64,000 nt of DNA from Molossus alvarezi (GCA_037176705.1 CM073895.1:3887051-3951050); one strand, 5' to 3'; shown: positions 46,851 to 60,149, counted from the first letter of the stretch. Notes: a model not told the origin generated them from the letters alone. Numbers and translations are program-made.

Positions 46851-49149
46851 CTCCCAGCACACTTTCACGGAGGCTGATGAATGGACCCTTGTCCCCTGGT
46901 CCTTTTACCTTAGGAATAAAAAGAATTCATAACAGAAAGCCAAAGTGCCTCACTTAAAGTGACAGCCACAGAGATTTCTAAAGGACCCACAGAAACGTAA
47001 TCCTGAGCAGGAAGTGTCCATCACTCGTTAACCGCCGATGATAGTTAAGTCAGGCACACGGGTCTCGGGAAGCGATGTCTGAACACTCGAAACCCAGGTG
47101 AGGGCGAGCGTGCTGGTGTGGGGTGAAGGCAGTGCTAAACCCCTTCAATGAACCCAATGCGACCAGGCTCCACCCTGCAGCTTGGCTGGTCCCCACGCGG
47201 CAGCTGAAAACGGAGGGGGTGCTGCAGCCCCAGGTGCGCACAGAGCTCCGCCTCTGCCCCTGGAGAAGGACGGGCAGTGCGACCCCCACAGCTCCACACC
47301 AAGAACGTCAAACTGCCGCTCAGTGTGCCCCACGCCAGGGAGAACACATCCTCGGCCGGTCACGCAAAAAGAGGCTCGTCTGGGGGCGACAGGACCCCGC
47401 AGGCCCAGAGCACACTACCTCTGTGGGGAGGCCCTGGGAGGCGCCCGCCTGAACCCCACAGGCCCCTCACAGCCCGCCCTGCTGTGCCAGCCCCCGTCGG
47501 GGGCTGGGTGGGACTTCGGGGGACAGGCACCAGAGAGCAGCAGCAGGAAGGACTGATATCTCCTCATGCGAAGATCCTGAATCGCAGGAGATGCGGTCAG
47601 AGCTGGCCGCGACCACACAGAAGCAGCAGCAAAGCGCGGGGGAGACCCTCAGTCTGGGCGGCCACGCCACCGGGTCTGCCCACCTGGACTCCGCCCTCTG
47701 GAGATCACCCTCCCAGTCCCACCGTGCGGCCAGGGTGGGCGGCCACCCCAACATGAAGAGGGGGTGCCCAGGACCCACCGCCCCCACCCCACCAGTCACA
47801 CGAGGTGGCAGCAGGGGACAAGGCACCAGGGCGGCACACGCGCTGCTCTTTCTGCGGACCCTGAGCCTGGGGACAAGCGCAGGGACACCCTTCCCGGGAG
47901 ACAGGAGATGCCAACACCGACAGCCTGAGGGCGAGGGGCCGGCTGTGGGGGAGAGACAGACAGAGGGACGCTTCTCACACCAGCTCCTCCTCTGGGCCTT
48001 TCAGCCACAGGAGCCCCTCCAGTCCCTCCCCCAACCAGTGACTGAAGCTGTTTCCATCCCTGGCACCCGATGCAGACAGACACCTGTGCCCCACGGGCCA
48101 GACGCAGCCCACGGCCTGCGTGTAAGCACAGTCTGATGGAACGTGGCCACGTGCGTCACACCTACCCGTGGTTCTCACAACAGAACAGCAAAGATGAGGG
48201 CCTGGAACCCAGGTCACCTGGCCCACAAGCCTCGAACACTGACCACCAGGCCTGCGTCAGCTGACCTCTGCCACCGGCAAAGCTCACTGTGGACGTGGAA
48301 CAGACACCCTGAGCACGAGTAACCCCGTCCAGACAGGCAGAGCCGCGGAGTCCCCACAAGTCTGCGCCTACATTTTCAACAGACATGAGCTTTCCGAGCA
48401 GTTTTATGCCCGCGGCGACATGGAGGGAAAGGTCACAGACTCCCTGGGACCCTGGGACCCCGGGACCCCGGGACCCACGTCGCACGCTTCCCTCGCCTTC
48501 CACGCCCGCACCAGAGGAGAACGTGTCCTCTCTGCTACCCACAGCGTCTGGTGACGGGTTCGTTTATTTTCTCTTTTTAAAATGCAAGCTCCATTTCAAT
48601 AAAAAAAAGTCACAGGAACTAAGAGTTTACAGAAGAAAAATCAAATAAAAATAAATAAATAGTAAAACGCGAGCTCCGTGAAGACAGGAGCCCACAAAGT
48701 CCCGGGCCCGCCACAGACGCCCTGCGAGGCTCTGCTGGGTGGGCGAGGGGAGCACGAGGGGACAGGGGGTCCCCTGAGAAAACGCCCCACGTCCTTCCAG
48801 AAGGACAGGGGCCACGCCCACACGCAGCGGTCTGGGCCCAGCGAGAGCCCACTTCCCTGGACGGTGTCAGGGCACAGTGTGCACCCCAAGGACTTGGGGT
48901 CAGAGGATCTCCCTGGAGACATGTTGGCCCACGCCCGCCCTGCTGGGCCTCCTGTTCCCAGGAAGACCTTCTGGATCTGGGTGTGACTGGCTCAGCGGGT
49001 GGAAGGGGTGTGACCCATGGCCACTGCCCGACGCCGCCAGCCGGAGGGATGGCAGAGCAGCAGCACAGTAACAGTGCGGACGACAGCCCATGGCAACCGC
49101 GGAGGTCTGTCCTGGGCCAGGCAGCCCTGAGACCCCGGGCGAATCTCTG

Positions 49150-50200
49150 CTCATTTCATCCGCTGGGCGACTTTGATGTCCTTGGCCCACTTTTCTCCTT
49201 GGCTGTTTATCTACCTCTTATTGATCGAAGCAGCTTTGTATAATTGTCCTTCTTGCCGACACCCGGAGCCTCCCGTCAATGTTAACGGCCACGGGACTGC
49301 AGTGTCCCCCCGCCGAGGCTCCTTTGCCTGTGCATGGCGACGTCTCGCTCACAGAAGCTCCTGGTTCACCAGCCACGCTTCGCCTTCCCGTGCGGTTTAC
49401 GGTTTCTGTACAGTGTTAAAGAAAGTCTTCCCAACCCGAAGGCCAGAAAAACATTCTCCGACTTCTCCCGGGCACGGCACACGCTTGGTTTTCACGGTTA
49501 GGTCGGCAACCATCCCACACCGCGGCCGAGGCCGAGGGGCAGAGACGTCACCCAGCTGGCGAGGCCGCCCGCGGGGGCGCACACCCGTGCCCGTGGGAGC
49601 TCGCTGCCTCTCGTGACGTCCTGCCCCGCAGGTCCGTCCGCAGCGACCAGCGAAGGCCGTCCTCACGCACTCTAACAGCTCACGCAGCGAACCTCTGTCC
49701 AAACAGATGGGCTTGCTCCCGGACGCCACGGAGCGCCGTGGACACCGCACCCACCTCCCGCACACAGAAGAAGCCGGTCCGGCCACATCGCCTGGGAGGG
49801 CACCTGAGCTGCCGGGAACTCACCGAACCCCGGGAAGCTGCTCTCAGAGCCGGCCGGGTCGCACCCCCTTGGTCAGAGCTGCTTCCCCGAATCCCACTCA
49901 GCCTTCGTCAGTGCACACCCCCTTTTCCCAGCTGAGCTGGTGAAGCGATTTCTCTTGGCTCATCTGAGGAACGGAGCACTTTGCAGGGCATGGTCCCTGG
50001 TTTCTTTGCGAATCCCGGTCCGTATCCTCGGCCGCTTTCCCCCCCTGCTGTTCATTAGTTCTTATTGATTTGGAGCGGCTCTTTCTATGATCTTTCTCCT
50101 TTCTAATCTACTTCTGAAATGTCTGCAGGTTTGTTTCTGAATCCATCTAGAATCTATTTTTGGACATGACATAAAATCAGATTTTACGTTTTCCATAGGG
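49150..50200. mobile_element. Possible LINE-1 remnants
   Basis: Two T-rich stretches (49190-49260 and 50040-50180) share the phrase TCTTATTGAT followed by an AGC-rich word, as in antisense LINE-1 3' sequence. A CpG-rich stretch lies between them. Boundaries are unclear. Confidence 0.3.
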
Positions 50201-50601
50201 GCAGCCACTCCAGCACTGTGGACGGACTGGTGCACCCAAAACCGTCCACACCCAGGGGAACTACAGCTGCTGAGCAGCCGACCCTTGGGTGGGGGGTGTC
50301 CTGGGAGCCCTGGTGGGCACATGGTGATCATAGCAGTCCCAACGGGGAAGGGGTCAGGAGGACCAGAGCCGGGAGAGGTTCGGAAATGCCAGCCGCTGCC
50401 CCTGGAGGCGGAGGGGGGGCCAGAGGGCGCAGGCGGGCTCCAGAGAAGGCAGCAGGCAAGGAGGCGGTTCCCTCAGGCCTCCAGGAGCGCAGCCCCACCC
50501 ACGCCAGGACGGGGCCCAGACCTCCGTGCCATGGTAAGTTCCTGCTGCTTGAAGCCACTGAGTTTACAGTGATCTGTGGTAACAGTAAGAGGAAACCACC
50601 C

Positions 50602-50830
50602 GGTTGCCTGGTGTGGCTCAGTGGTTGAGCATCAGCCCTGTACCAAGAGGTCACCAGTTCAATTCCCAGTCAGGGCACATGCCCAGGTTGTGGGCCCAAT
50701 CCCCAGTGGGGGGCATGCGGGAGGCGGCCAGTCGATGTTCTCTCTCATCAATGTTTCTGTCTCTCTCTCTCCCTCTCTCTCTAAAATCAATGAAGAAGAA
50801 AAATGCTTTAATAAAATAAAACAAAAACAC
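50602..50830 (+). mobile_element. Ves-type bat SINE, second subtype
   Basis: Head GGTTGCCTGGTGTGGCTCAG, AGTTCAATTCCCAGTCAGGG, CAATCCCCAGTGGGGGGCAT, then an A-rich tail to about 50875. Confidence 0.9.
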
Positions 50831-53042
50831 ACACAACAAGCATTTAAAATAAAAAACAATAATAGAAAATCAACACACCCCTTCTCTGGCCCTTGTCATA
50901 CATCACACTCTGTCCTGCTGTCTGTCTGTCTGGCACCGACGCCACACCTTCCGTAACTGTGTGGCCAGCCAGCACCCGAGCGACAGCCTCTCTCCTTCAG
51001 AACGGTCTGGGCGACTCCTGACGACACAGCCTTTCCACGTGCAACAGGCCTCTGCCTCCCGCGGAAGCAAACGCCGCGCACGAGGGAGACAGCCCAGGCG
51101 GAGGCCCGGCGGGCCCGGTCCTCGCGGCACGCGGCGCGGTCTTTCCCGACTGCAATGACAACGCAAACCCAGAGATCTGGGCAGCTCGGCGAGCCACACG
51201 CAAAAACGCGTCCGAGGGCAAAGCTGGGAAACGGAGCCAGCGGCAGGTGAGGGTGTAAATCGCCCCCAGTGCCCCCCGAAGACAGGCCGGGCACCAGGAA
51301 GCCAAGCCAGAGCCCACGGGCACCCCAGCCGACCCAGGCCAGCAGGAGCAACGAGGGGCCATCCCGCCCGGGTTCACAATCCACGTGATCAGGTCTTCCC
51401 CTCGTGACCAGTGCCACAACCACATCATACCACAACCACACACCTGAAGACTCCCCTCCACAAAGGTCATCATCCTCTTCTGCCCTTGGACATAGCTGTG
51501 CGGGCTCACCCTGCAAGGAGCGGCCGCCCAGGCGCCCCACAGACGCGGGGAAGCCCGTGCATCACCTTCTACTGTCCTCTTCAATGACAGCCAGAAACCA
51601 GAGGAATCAGACTTATTTTTAATCACAAAACACACCTATTTTCATAATCTGGAACACCATCCTCTCTCGCATTATGTGTCTTAGAGGTTGATGCTTGTTG
51701 TTTCTTTTTAAATGTGACTATGACTGTCAAAGAAGGAACCAGATGAGACTGGATGTAAAACAGGGAATGGGTTAGAGATGAACTTGAGCCTTCGTTCAGT
51801 ATGTTTAAACTATACGTTCCAGCCTCCGATGCATCAGCGTGACCAGATGAAACTGAAAGCTACCCCGAGCTGAGGCACCCGGGCAGCGCACCTGCCCCAC
51901 CTGGGGGTTCCCAGGCCCTGGCGCCGCCCCGAGGGCAGCGGCTGTGCACTTGTTCGGTACCCAACACAGAGGCTTCTCAAGGTGCCTCGGGGGAGCAGCG
52001 GCCTGGGAACGGCCTGGTGAGCACAGGACACAGACAGAGGAAGGGCAGAAAGACTGCGTTTGGCGCCTGAATGTTTTTAGATACCAAATACGCTGCTTCC
52101 ACCAACCGTAAAATTAAACCCAACAAGACCAGGTTCCATCAACAACAATCTCCACTCACATAAAGTCACGCCAGATGGGCTCAGGGGCGTCCCTGCACCG
52201 GCTCCAGGACCAACGGCCGACAGACTGAGCCGTCCCAGGAGAACGGGCAGCACCCATCACCGGCCAGCCAGCGGGAGGGGGACGAACGCTGAGCTCCCGT
52301 CTGCCGCCTCACTCACTTGCGCATTCCCTGTCTTTCTAACCTTCCAACCACCCGTGGTCTAGAACATTCTTGCAGCTGGCGAGATGTGCAGAAGCTCAGA
52401 GCCAAGGGTCAGCTACGGTGAACCTGTCCGAACTCCCCTCTAACCTCCGCGCCCTTTCCGCCGCAGGGGGAGTTCTCGATTCGGACGCTGGCTGGGTGTC
52501 CTCAGGCATAAAGCAGGAGGCACCGACCGGGTACTGGCCACGGAAGAAGGTGCTGAGCCCGCCAAACACGAAGCTGAGGCTGCAGCCGCTCCTCAGTCAC
52601 CTACACGCACGCGGACCCGTCACCACCCGCATGAGGGACATCACTGCTGGTGACCTCGCTCCCTTTTTAAAGCTGCAGACTGAGGCCATAGACTCCCACT
52701 CCAGGACAGGGCACAAGGAAGCAGGAAGCATCTTTAAAAACGACAAACTCTCAGCTACATTAACACGCGAGACAGAGCGGGTGGTCCGTGGCTTTCGGCC
52801 ACCTCTAATTCTCATGCCCTGTGTGTGCAGGGCAGCTAGTGAAGTGGCCCTTATGCCACCGACAGAACTGTCCACGGGCCTCGAGCCAGGAGCCGCAGGG
52901 CCACACCCGCCGGAGCGAGGACTCAGACCGCAGCCGCCCGCCGCAACCTGACAAACGTCCCCGTGCTGCGGTCAGCCCTTCTCCTGGGGACAGATGGGAG
53001 TCGAGCTGTGTGCTTGCAGCCGAGTTTTCTGCAAACACTTAC

Positions 53043-53172
53043 TTGACGGCGACGTGGGTGTCTTCCTGGGGGGCCGCCGCTCCACCCTGGGGTGCCCTGT
53101 GGGCGCATCCAGGTGTCCACCAGGGCTCAGTGAGTACTGGAACTGGACTGTCCCCGACTCCACCTGCTTCAC
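53043..53172 (-). CDS. NPHP4: NPHP4 coding exon (exon 11)
   Basis: 130 nt: 43 codons plus one base: [26 protein letters not shown] and [14 protein letters not shown]. The acceptor is CTCGCAG at 53173-53174 and the donor is TCAA|GTAAGT. KQVESGT-FQ-SL and HLDAPT are conserved; the end is a basic Pro/Ser linker. Confidence 0.94.
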
Positions 53173-53427
53173 CTGCGAGTGAGCAAGAGCAATTGTTAGA
53201 GCAATTCACCCAGGGACAGCTCGCCCGACCCCACGAGTCCAGGAAGTCGTCTTCTGAGACTATTACCAAGTAACTTCCTGAGCAGAAAACTATCAGCCGT
53301 GGCCTCAACATCCCGGAAGACCACATCGTCACAGGAAACCCTCACAGAAGTACAAATCACAGCACTTCTCCAGTTCCGGGTTCGAATGTGCGCTTTAAAC
53401 TAACCTACGCAAAACAGACGTTTTCAG

Positions 53428-53686
53428 CCCTGGCCGGTCGGTTGCTCAGTGGTTAGAGCGTCGGCCCGCAGTCCAGTGGTTAGAGAGAGACCCGGGTTCG
53501 GTTCCCGCTAAGGGCATGCACCTCAGCTGTAGTTTGTCGCCGGCCCCGGTTGGGTCGTGCGGGTGGCAACCACTCGATGTTTCTTTCACGTCAATGTTTC
53601 TCTCTCTCTCTCTCTCTCCCTCCCACTCTATCTGAACAAAATATGGAAAAATGTCCTCAGGTGAGGATTAAAACAAACAAACAAAA
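53428..53686 (+). mobile_element. Ves-type bat SINE with target-site duplication
   Basis: Head CCCTGGCCGGTCGGTTGCTC, with a small internal GTGGTTAGAG duplication, and an A/AAAC tail. Perfect 17-bp flanking repeat AAAACAGACGTTTTCAG at 53411-53427 and 53687-53703. Confidence 0.97.
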
Positions 53687-53976
53687 AAAACAGACGTTTT
53701 CAGTTTGGGTGCAGAGTGACCCCCAGCACAAGCGGGGTGCAGAACAGCTCCGTCACCCCAGACAGTCCCGCATGCTGCCCCCTAGAGCCTGGTCCTTCCA
53801 AGAATGTCATGTAACTGGAATGGATGGGACCTGCTTTCTGAGACGGGCTTCCTTCACACTATATACCAGGTCCCAGTGTATCTCGACCATCCACACCGTC
53901 CCACTGCCGTGTGGCTTCTGTTGTATGGGCACCACAGTCTATCTATCCACTCACCCACTTAAGAACATCTGGGCTG

Positions 53977-54232
53977 GGCTGGCCAGTGTGGCTCAATGGT
54001 TAGAACGTCAGCCCAGGGACCAACGAGTCGTTTGTCCCTGGCCTTGATCAGGGTCGTGCAGGAAGCAACCAGTTGATGTGTCCCTCTCCCATCAATATTT
54101 CTCTCCCTCCCTCCCTCCCTCCCACTCCATCTGCAGATAAATAGAAAAATATCCTTGAGTGAGGATTAAAAAAACAAAAATAAAAACCGATGGAAAAAAT
54201 ACCCTCGGCCGAGGAGTAACAGCAACAACAAA
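53977..54232 (+). mobile_element. Ves-type bat SINE with target-site duplication
   Basis: Head GGCTGGCCAGTGTGGCTCAA, internal deletion around the B box, and two A-rich tail modules. Flanked by AGAACATCTGGGCTG at 53962-53976 and 54233-54247. Confidence 0.94.
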
Positions 54233-56145
54233 GAGAACATCTGGGCTGTGTGCAGCCTGGCTGACAGTCAAGGGAGCACCACGAACCCCGGCGTGCAGGT
54301 CACTGTGACCCGGAGCCCCGCCTTGCGGAGGGAGGGCTTCTCTCGGACAGACTGCGGAGTCACGGCGCACGTGCAGACTCGGCTTCACGGGGACCTGCCG
54401 GCTGGGCTGGCCCTGCTCCCCTCTGCTCCGCCGACCTGCACGCCGTCCCCCACCTCCCTGGGGGCTCCGCTGGGCCCTCCTAACTGTGCGGCACGACTCC
54501 TCCAGCCGCGGTGTCCTTTCTGAAACTGTCTTCGCTCTTCTCGTTCCTTTGCTTCCGATATGCGTCTTACCATCAGCTTATCATGCCTACAAAACAATCC
54601 TGCTGGCTTTTCGACCGAAGCTGCATCATCCACTGGTCACCTCAGAGAGAATGGCTGTCTGTGTTATGCTGAGTCTGCCCATCCATGAAGATGCTGCGCC
54701 TCTCCGTTTGCTTAGGGCCTCTCTGAGGTCGCCGGAGTAACCGCAGCGAGGACGACGGCATGCAGCGGAGGGGCCGTTCCGTGTTCAGGGCACGAAGCCC
54801 GACAGGTTTGGTTCGATTCCATTGCAGGGAGGCCTGTGTAATAACACCGGTTTTCAAATTCCGCTTTCCGACTTTCCACCGCCGGTACAGAGACAGATGG
54901 TCCACTTCGTTCATATCTGACCTCTTGCATCCTGCAACCTCGACAAACGCACTTACTCATTTTAGGAGTTTTCTGTAGCCCCCTTGGGACGCTCTATGTT
55001 GACAATCATGTGGTCTGCAAACAAGAACAGCTCCAGCCTCTCCTTCCCATCTGTCTGCCTTTCATTTCGTCTTCTTGCCTGATTGCTCGGGAGGACCTCC
55101 AGAACATGCTGGGTGAGAGTCGGGCTGCTCCGCGTGGACGTCCTGGGCCAGTCCTGATCTTCAGCTTTCCATCCACACCACCGTGTGGTCTAAGGAAGGT
55201 TTGCGGATGCCCTGGGTTGGACCGAGGACATTCTCTCCCATCCCTGCTTTGCTCAGGTTTCTGTCGTAAACGGATGTTAACGTCTGTCAAGTGCTTTTCT
55301 GCATCAATGGCTACGATCCTCTGGTTTGCCTTCTCTATGCTGTTACTATGGTGAATCACGGTTACTGGTTTTGTTCCGGGACAACCCCACTCGGCTGTGG
55401 TGTGACTCCCCTAGCTGGAGCCGTTTGCCAGCACCCTGTTAGTGTGCCCCTGTGGCGGGGGACACACACGCGTCCGTGGTTCTCGTTTCTGGTCCTGGCA
55501 CAACACAGGCCTCGGGACATGAACTGGGGATCGTTCCCCTCTCTGCCATTTTCTGGACGAGAGTACACAGAATTGGTATTATTTCTTCCTTAAATGTTCA
55601 GCAGAATTCATCGTGAATAGGCCTGGGTATTGCTTTTTCAATTTTTTTTTAAATTACGAATTCTATTTCTGTAACAGTTCCAGGACTGCTCGGGTTCTCT
55701 GCTTCCACGTGGGGCCGTTTGCACGGTCTGTCGTTTAGGGCGAGCCGATCCGTTCCACCGTCCATGTTATGGGCACTTGTTCAAAGCATGGGGCACCTCA
55801 TATCCTTTCAACGCCTGTGTGGTGTGTAGTGACACCCCTTCTTTCCTGCCTCATCTTCGCCATCGGTGCCCACTCTTTGTTCTTTTTCAGTCTTGCTAGA
55901 GGTTTATCAATTTTATTGATCTCTTCCAATGATCAGTTTCTGGTCTCCTTGGTTTTCTCCATTGTTTTTCCTCTACTGTTTTGTTTTGTTTTTTTTCCCT
56001 CATTAGACTTGTTTCTGCTTTTATCTTTATTATCAACGTCCTTCTGCTTGCTTTGTTTATTTTGCTCTTTTTCTAGTTCCTGAAGGTGGAAGGTGAGATT
56101 TCGGACTGAGACCCTTCTGTTCTAGTGTAAGCACTTGGCTACACA

Positions 56146-56665
56146 TGTCCCTGCTGCACACCCAGGCTGTGTCCCACGTCACGTCCCTGCTGCACACCCA
56201 GGCTGTGTCCCACGTCACGTCCCTGCTGCACACCCAGGCTGTGTCCCACGTCACGTCCCTGCTGCACACCCAGGCTGTGTCCCACGTCACGTCCCTGCTG
56301 CACACCCAGGCTGTGTCCCACGTCACGTCCCTGCTGCATACCATGGCTGTGTCCCACGTCACGTCCCTGCTGCACACCATGGCTGTGTCCCACGTCACGT
56401 CCCTGCTGCACACCATGGCTGTGTCCCACGTCACGTCCCTGCTGCACACCCAGGCTGTGTCCCACGTCACGTCCCTGCTGCACACCCAGGCTGTGTCCCA
56501 CGTCATGTCCCTGCTGCACACCCAGGCTGTGTCCCACGTCATGTCCCTGCTGCACACCCAGGCTGTGTCCCACGTCATGTCCCTGCTGCACACCCAGGCT
56601 GTGTCCCACGTCATGTCCCTGCTGCACACCCAGGCTGTGTCCCACGTCATGTCCCTGCTGCACAC
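56146..56665. repeat. 36-bp minisatellite inside the LINE-1 relic
   Basis: About 14 copies of a 36-bp unit containing CACACCCAGGCTGTGTCCCA and CGTCACGTCCCTGCTG, with ACCATGG and GTCATG variants in blocks. Because 36 is a multiple of three, several frames stay open. Confidence 0.96.
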
Positions 56666-56900
56666 CATGGGTGTGCCCCACGTGTCTCGACATGCTGTGT
56701 TTTCATTTTCGTTCCATTCAGACGAGCATCTACTTCTTCCTTGAGTTTCCCTCCTTCACTGCAGACTGTTCAGGAGTGTACTGTTAAATTTCCAAGTATC
56801 TGCAACTTTGGATGTCATCTTTGTTATTGATTTCTGCTTGGATTTCATTATGATCACAGAATGCACCCTGTATAATTTCTTTCTTTCAAAGTTGTGAAAG

Positions 56901-57102
56901 TCGCCTGGCCGGTGTGGCTCAGCGGAAGCATCGTCCCATGGACTGAGGTCGTGGTTCGATTCCCGGTCAGGGCACCTGGCCAGGGTGTGGGCTTGATCCC
57001 CAGTGGGGGGCGGGCAGGGGGCAGCCGGTCAATGTTTCTATCTCTCTCTCCTTTCCTCTCGCTCTAAAAATAAATAAGTAAAAATATTTTAAAAAATAAA
57101 AT
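56901..57102 (+). mobile_element. Ves-type bat SINE with target-site duplication
   Basis: Head GCCTGGCCGGTGTGGCTCAG, GTTCGATTCCCGGTCAGGGC and a TAAATAAG/A-rich tail. Flanked by AAAGTTGTGAAAG at 56888-56900 and 57103-57115. Confidence 0.95.
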
Positions 57103-57629
57103 AAAGTTGTGAAAGGTTGTTTTGTGCCCCAGGACGTGGTCTGTCTCAGCAAATGTTTCCCGTGCACTTGACAAGACTGTCCCTACTGTGGGCAGGCAGA
57201 TCCGGGGGGCTGAGGACGGCGTCCAGCTGCCCCAGGTCCTCGGGGATTTCCTGTCCACACGTCGTGCAGTTTCCCCAGGAGGAGGGGAGGCTGCAGACTG
57301 GCACTGAGTCCGCCTGTTCCTCCTTTCGGCTCCAGGCCTTCTGCTTTATGCATTTTGAAGCTCCGCCGACCTTAGCCGTATGCTCCCAGGGTTACGTGTC
57401 TTCTTGGTGAGCTGGCTCCTCTACCCCAGGTGACATCCCTCTGACTCCTGGAAACGTCCTCTGCTCCCAAGTGTCTTTGGTCCCCGCTGGTTCTCTCTGG
57501 CTGGCCTGTTTGCAGGTGACGTCTCCCGTCTCCTCCTTCTCCACCTGCGTCACTGTGTCTGAAGTGAGCTCCTGGCAGACAGCGTGTGCTTGGGCCTTGA
57601 CTTCCTATTCAACCTGCCAATTTCGGTCT

Positions 57630-57876
57630 TTTTTTTTTATCCTCACTCAAGGACATTTTTGCATTTATCTTCAGATAGAGCAGGAGGGAGAGAGGGGGAA
57701 AGAGAGAGAAAAACATCGATGTGAAAGACACATCGACTGGTTGCCACCCACACAACCCCAACCAGGGCCAGGGACAAACTGCAACCGAGGTACGTGCCCT
57801 TAGCGGAAACCGAACCCGGGACTCTCTGGTCCGCAGGCTGACATTGTAACTGCTGAGCCAAACCATCCAGGGCCAT
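57630..57876 (-). mobile_element. Ves-type bat SINE, minus orientation
   Basis: Reverse complement of a full element, poly(T) at 57630 and head at 57876. Flanked by AATTTCGGTCT and AATTTCAGTCT. One of only two copies in the same sense as NPHP4. Confidence 0.95.
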
Positions 57877-58014
57877 AATTTCAGTCTTTAAACTGGTGTG
57901 TTTAGACTACTTATGTTTTATGTAATCACTGGTGTGTTTGGATTCAGGACAGCCACTTTATTATTATTTGTTCCTTCATTTTACATTCCTATTTTCCCTT
58001 TCCCGACTTCTTTT

Positions 58015-58244
58015 TATTTTTCCTTTTAATCTTCACCTGAGAATATGTTTATTGATTTTAGGGGTGGGGGGAGAGAGAGAGAAACACCGATGTGAGAGAG
58101 AAGCCAAATGGTTGCCTCCCATACACACACCAACCGGGGGTCGAGCCCACAACCTGGGTACGTGCCCTGACCTAAACAGGAGTCGAACCCGTAACTTTTT
58201 GGTGTATAGGATGACGCTCCAACCAACCAAGCCACCGGCTGGGG
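58015..58244 (-). mobile_element. Ves-type bat SINE, minus orientation, diverged
   Basis: Reverse complement of a Ves-like element with CTTCACCTGAGAATATG at the tail end. Flanked by CCCTTTCCCGACTTCTTTT (57996-58014) and CCCTTTCCTGACTTCTTTT (58245-58263), one mismatch. Confidence 0.93.
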
Positions 58245-58777
58245 CCCTTTCCTGACTTCTTTTGAATTATTCCCCTTTCTCCACCTACTGGGCTTTCCAC
58301 TGCGTCCTTGTGTACTTTTGGTGACTGCTGGGTTACAATGTAAATATTTCACCTGTCACAGACGACTCAGAACTGGTATTTCATTACTTCAGGTGGGACG
58401 CAGAAACCCTGTCACCATGGTCTCTCCCCTCCCCCTCTGCTTCACCGCTGCCCGGCAGTGTGTCTACACACCTTACAAACCCCGTCACTGTTACCAGTTT
58501 TGCTTCAGCCATCGAACTTATTTTCAAGAACTCCCGAGGAGGAGGACACTACATTCACCATCTCTGTTGCTCTTTCCTCGCTCCTGATGTACCATGTTTC
58601 CCTCTGGCAGCGTTTCTCCTCCGCCTGGAAAAAGTCCTTTAGTAGCTATTTTAGAGCTTGTCTACTACCAATCAATTCTCCTCTGTGGATGTTGTTATTT
58701 CGCCCTCATCCCTGCAGGACTTCTGCTGGGTACAGAATTCTCAGCTCTGCAGCCTTTCTGCTGCCACTTTGAAATGC

Positions 58778-58952
58778 CGCCCAGCCCAGTCGGTGAGGCT
58801 CAGTGGATGGAGCGTGTCCCATGGATGGAGAGGTCCTGGTACGATTCCCGGTCAGGGCACGTGCCAGAGTTGTGGGCTCGATCCCCAGTAGGGGGCGTGC
58901 AGGAGGCAGCTGATCGATGTTTCTCTCTCTCCCTTCACCTCTAAAATGTCAA
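58778..58952 (+). mobile_element. Ves-type bat SINE
   Basis: Head CCCAGTCGGTGAGGCTCAGT, CGATTCCCGGTCAGGGCACG, CGATCCCCAGTAGGGGGCGT and a short tail. A GAAATGC direct repeat flanks it. Confidence 0.9.
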
Positions 58953-59723
58953 TGAAATGCTGCTCCACTGCCTCCTGACCTCCAAGGTTTGTGCTGCAGA
59001 ATCCAAGCCACAAGTCAGTGATGAGCCATTTTTCTGTGGCTGTTCTGAACACTTGGTCTTCATTGTTCGGCAGTCTGATCGTGACGTGTCCGCCTGTGAA
59101 TCGCTTTGCATTTATATCTGGGCGCACTGAACCTCTTCAATCTGTAGGGTTATCTCTTTTGCCAAATTTGGGAAGTCTTCGGCCATGATTTCTTCAAACA
59201 CTTTCTTCCCACACTCTTTCTCCTCTCCAGGGCTCTGGTGACACAGGTATTAGCCGTGTCCCGTGAGTCCTGAGGCTCCGTCCACCGTCCCCCAACCATG
59301 TTCCTCTCTGTGGTCAGGGATCAGCTATTCATTTCTCTTCACGTGCCGCGTCTTTCTTCTACCAGCTCCGCTGAGCCCGGCCACTGAATCCCTATTTTGG
59401 CTACTATGTTTTTCAGTTCTCAAATTCCCACGGCTCTTCTTTATCTGCCGTCGCGCTGCCGAGACCATCTATCTTCCCGTCTGTCCCCGGTGTCTGCTCT
59501 CCGGCTGGAGCACTGTTACATGCCGCGCGGTGGCCCGGTAATCCAGCGCAGGGGTCACCTCGGGCTCACTGCTGGATGTCTTGTCCCTGCAAGCTGAGGT
59601 CTTCCTGGCTCTGTACGTCAATGAAGTTCAGATGGTATCACGAACCTTTAGAATATTATGAGACTCCGAGTCATATTTCAGTCCTATGGAGAACGTTGAT
59701 ATTCGTGTTTGCTCAGGAGTCAG

Positions 59724-59789
59724 CCCAGCTGGGTTCGGGCCACAGTTTCCGACCCAGTTGGGTTCGGGCCACGGTTTCCAACCCACCTT
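59724..59789. repeat. 33-bp tandem duplicate
   Basis: Two copies containing GGGTTCGGGCCAC.GTTTCC. Confidence 0.85.
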
Positions 59790-60149
59790 CTGTGGCTGAG
59801 GTTTCAATGCCCGATCCATTTTCAAAGCTGGCACAATGCGTTCAGATTTCGCTGCAGTGACCACCGGGGCACCTCTGGGCTGGGCGGCAGTCCGTCCCCA
59901 GTTCAGCTCTGTCGTGGCTATGCTGCCTGGGGTCAGGCTCAGGGCTGCAGCTTGGGGCTTAACCGGCATCTCTCAAACCCCTTTACGGGCTGGCTTCCCA
60001 GGCTCCTCCCTCTCACGACCTCCCATGTGGGTCCCCTTCCCGGGCCGCTGCTCAGCCCTCCAGCCGGGACCCCTGCTGCACAGCTCCAGCGACTGCACTC
60101 GAACCCGAGGCCAAGCACGGGGGGTCGGCGTGTTTTAAAGACGTGCAGG

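Larger units (their letters stand above)
40222..53042 (-). other. NPHP4: NPHP4 intron, 12.8 kb
   Basis: Holds an 88-bp duplicate (40352-40527), a SINE pair (41600-42064), the large ACGCGT minisatellite (43074-44886), a CTCF-like motif (46835-46850), a possible LINE remnant (49150-50200) and one SINE (50602-50830). The rest of 44900-53042 is unique sequence without recognised genes. Confidence 0.75.
54515..59620 (-). mobile_element. Degraded LINE-1, ORF2-bearing part
   Basis: The plus strand shows antisense LINE-1 landmarks in the right order: CCATCCATGAAGATG (about 54680), GTGCTTTTCTGCATCAATGG (55291-55310), TTGCTAGAGGTTTATCAA (55893 on) and TCTGGGTACAGAATTCTC-like sequence near 58725. It therefore lies in the same sense as NPHP4. 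Many mutations and insertions show that it is dead. Confidence 0.8.

Noticed and set aside
56057..56830. Repetitive frames of about 200 residues on both strands
   Set aside because: The 36-bp unit is a multiple of three and lacks stops. It sits inside a LINE-1 relic.
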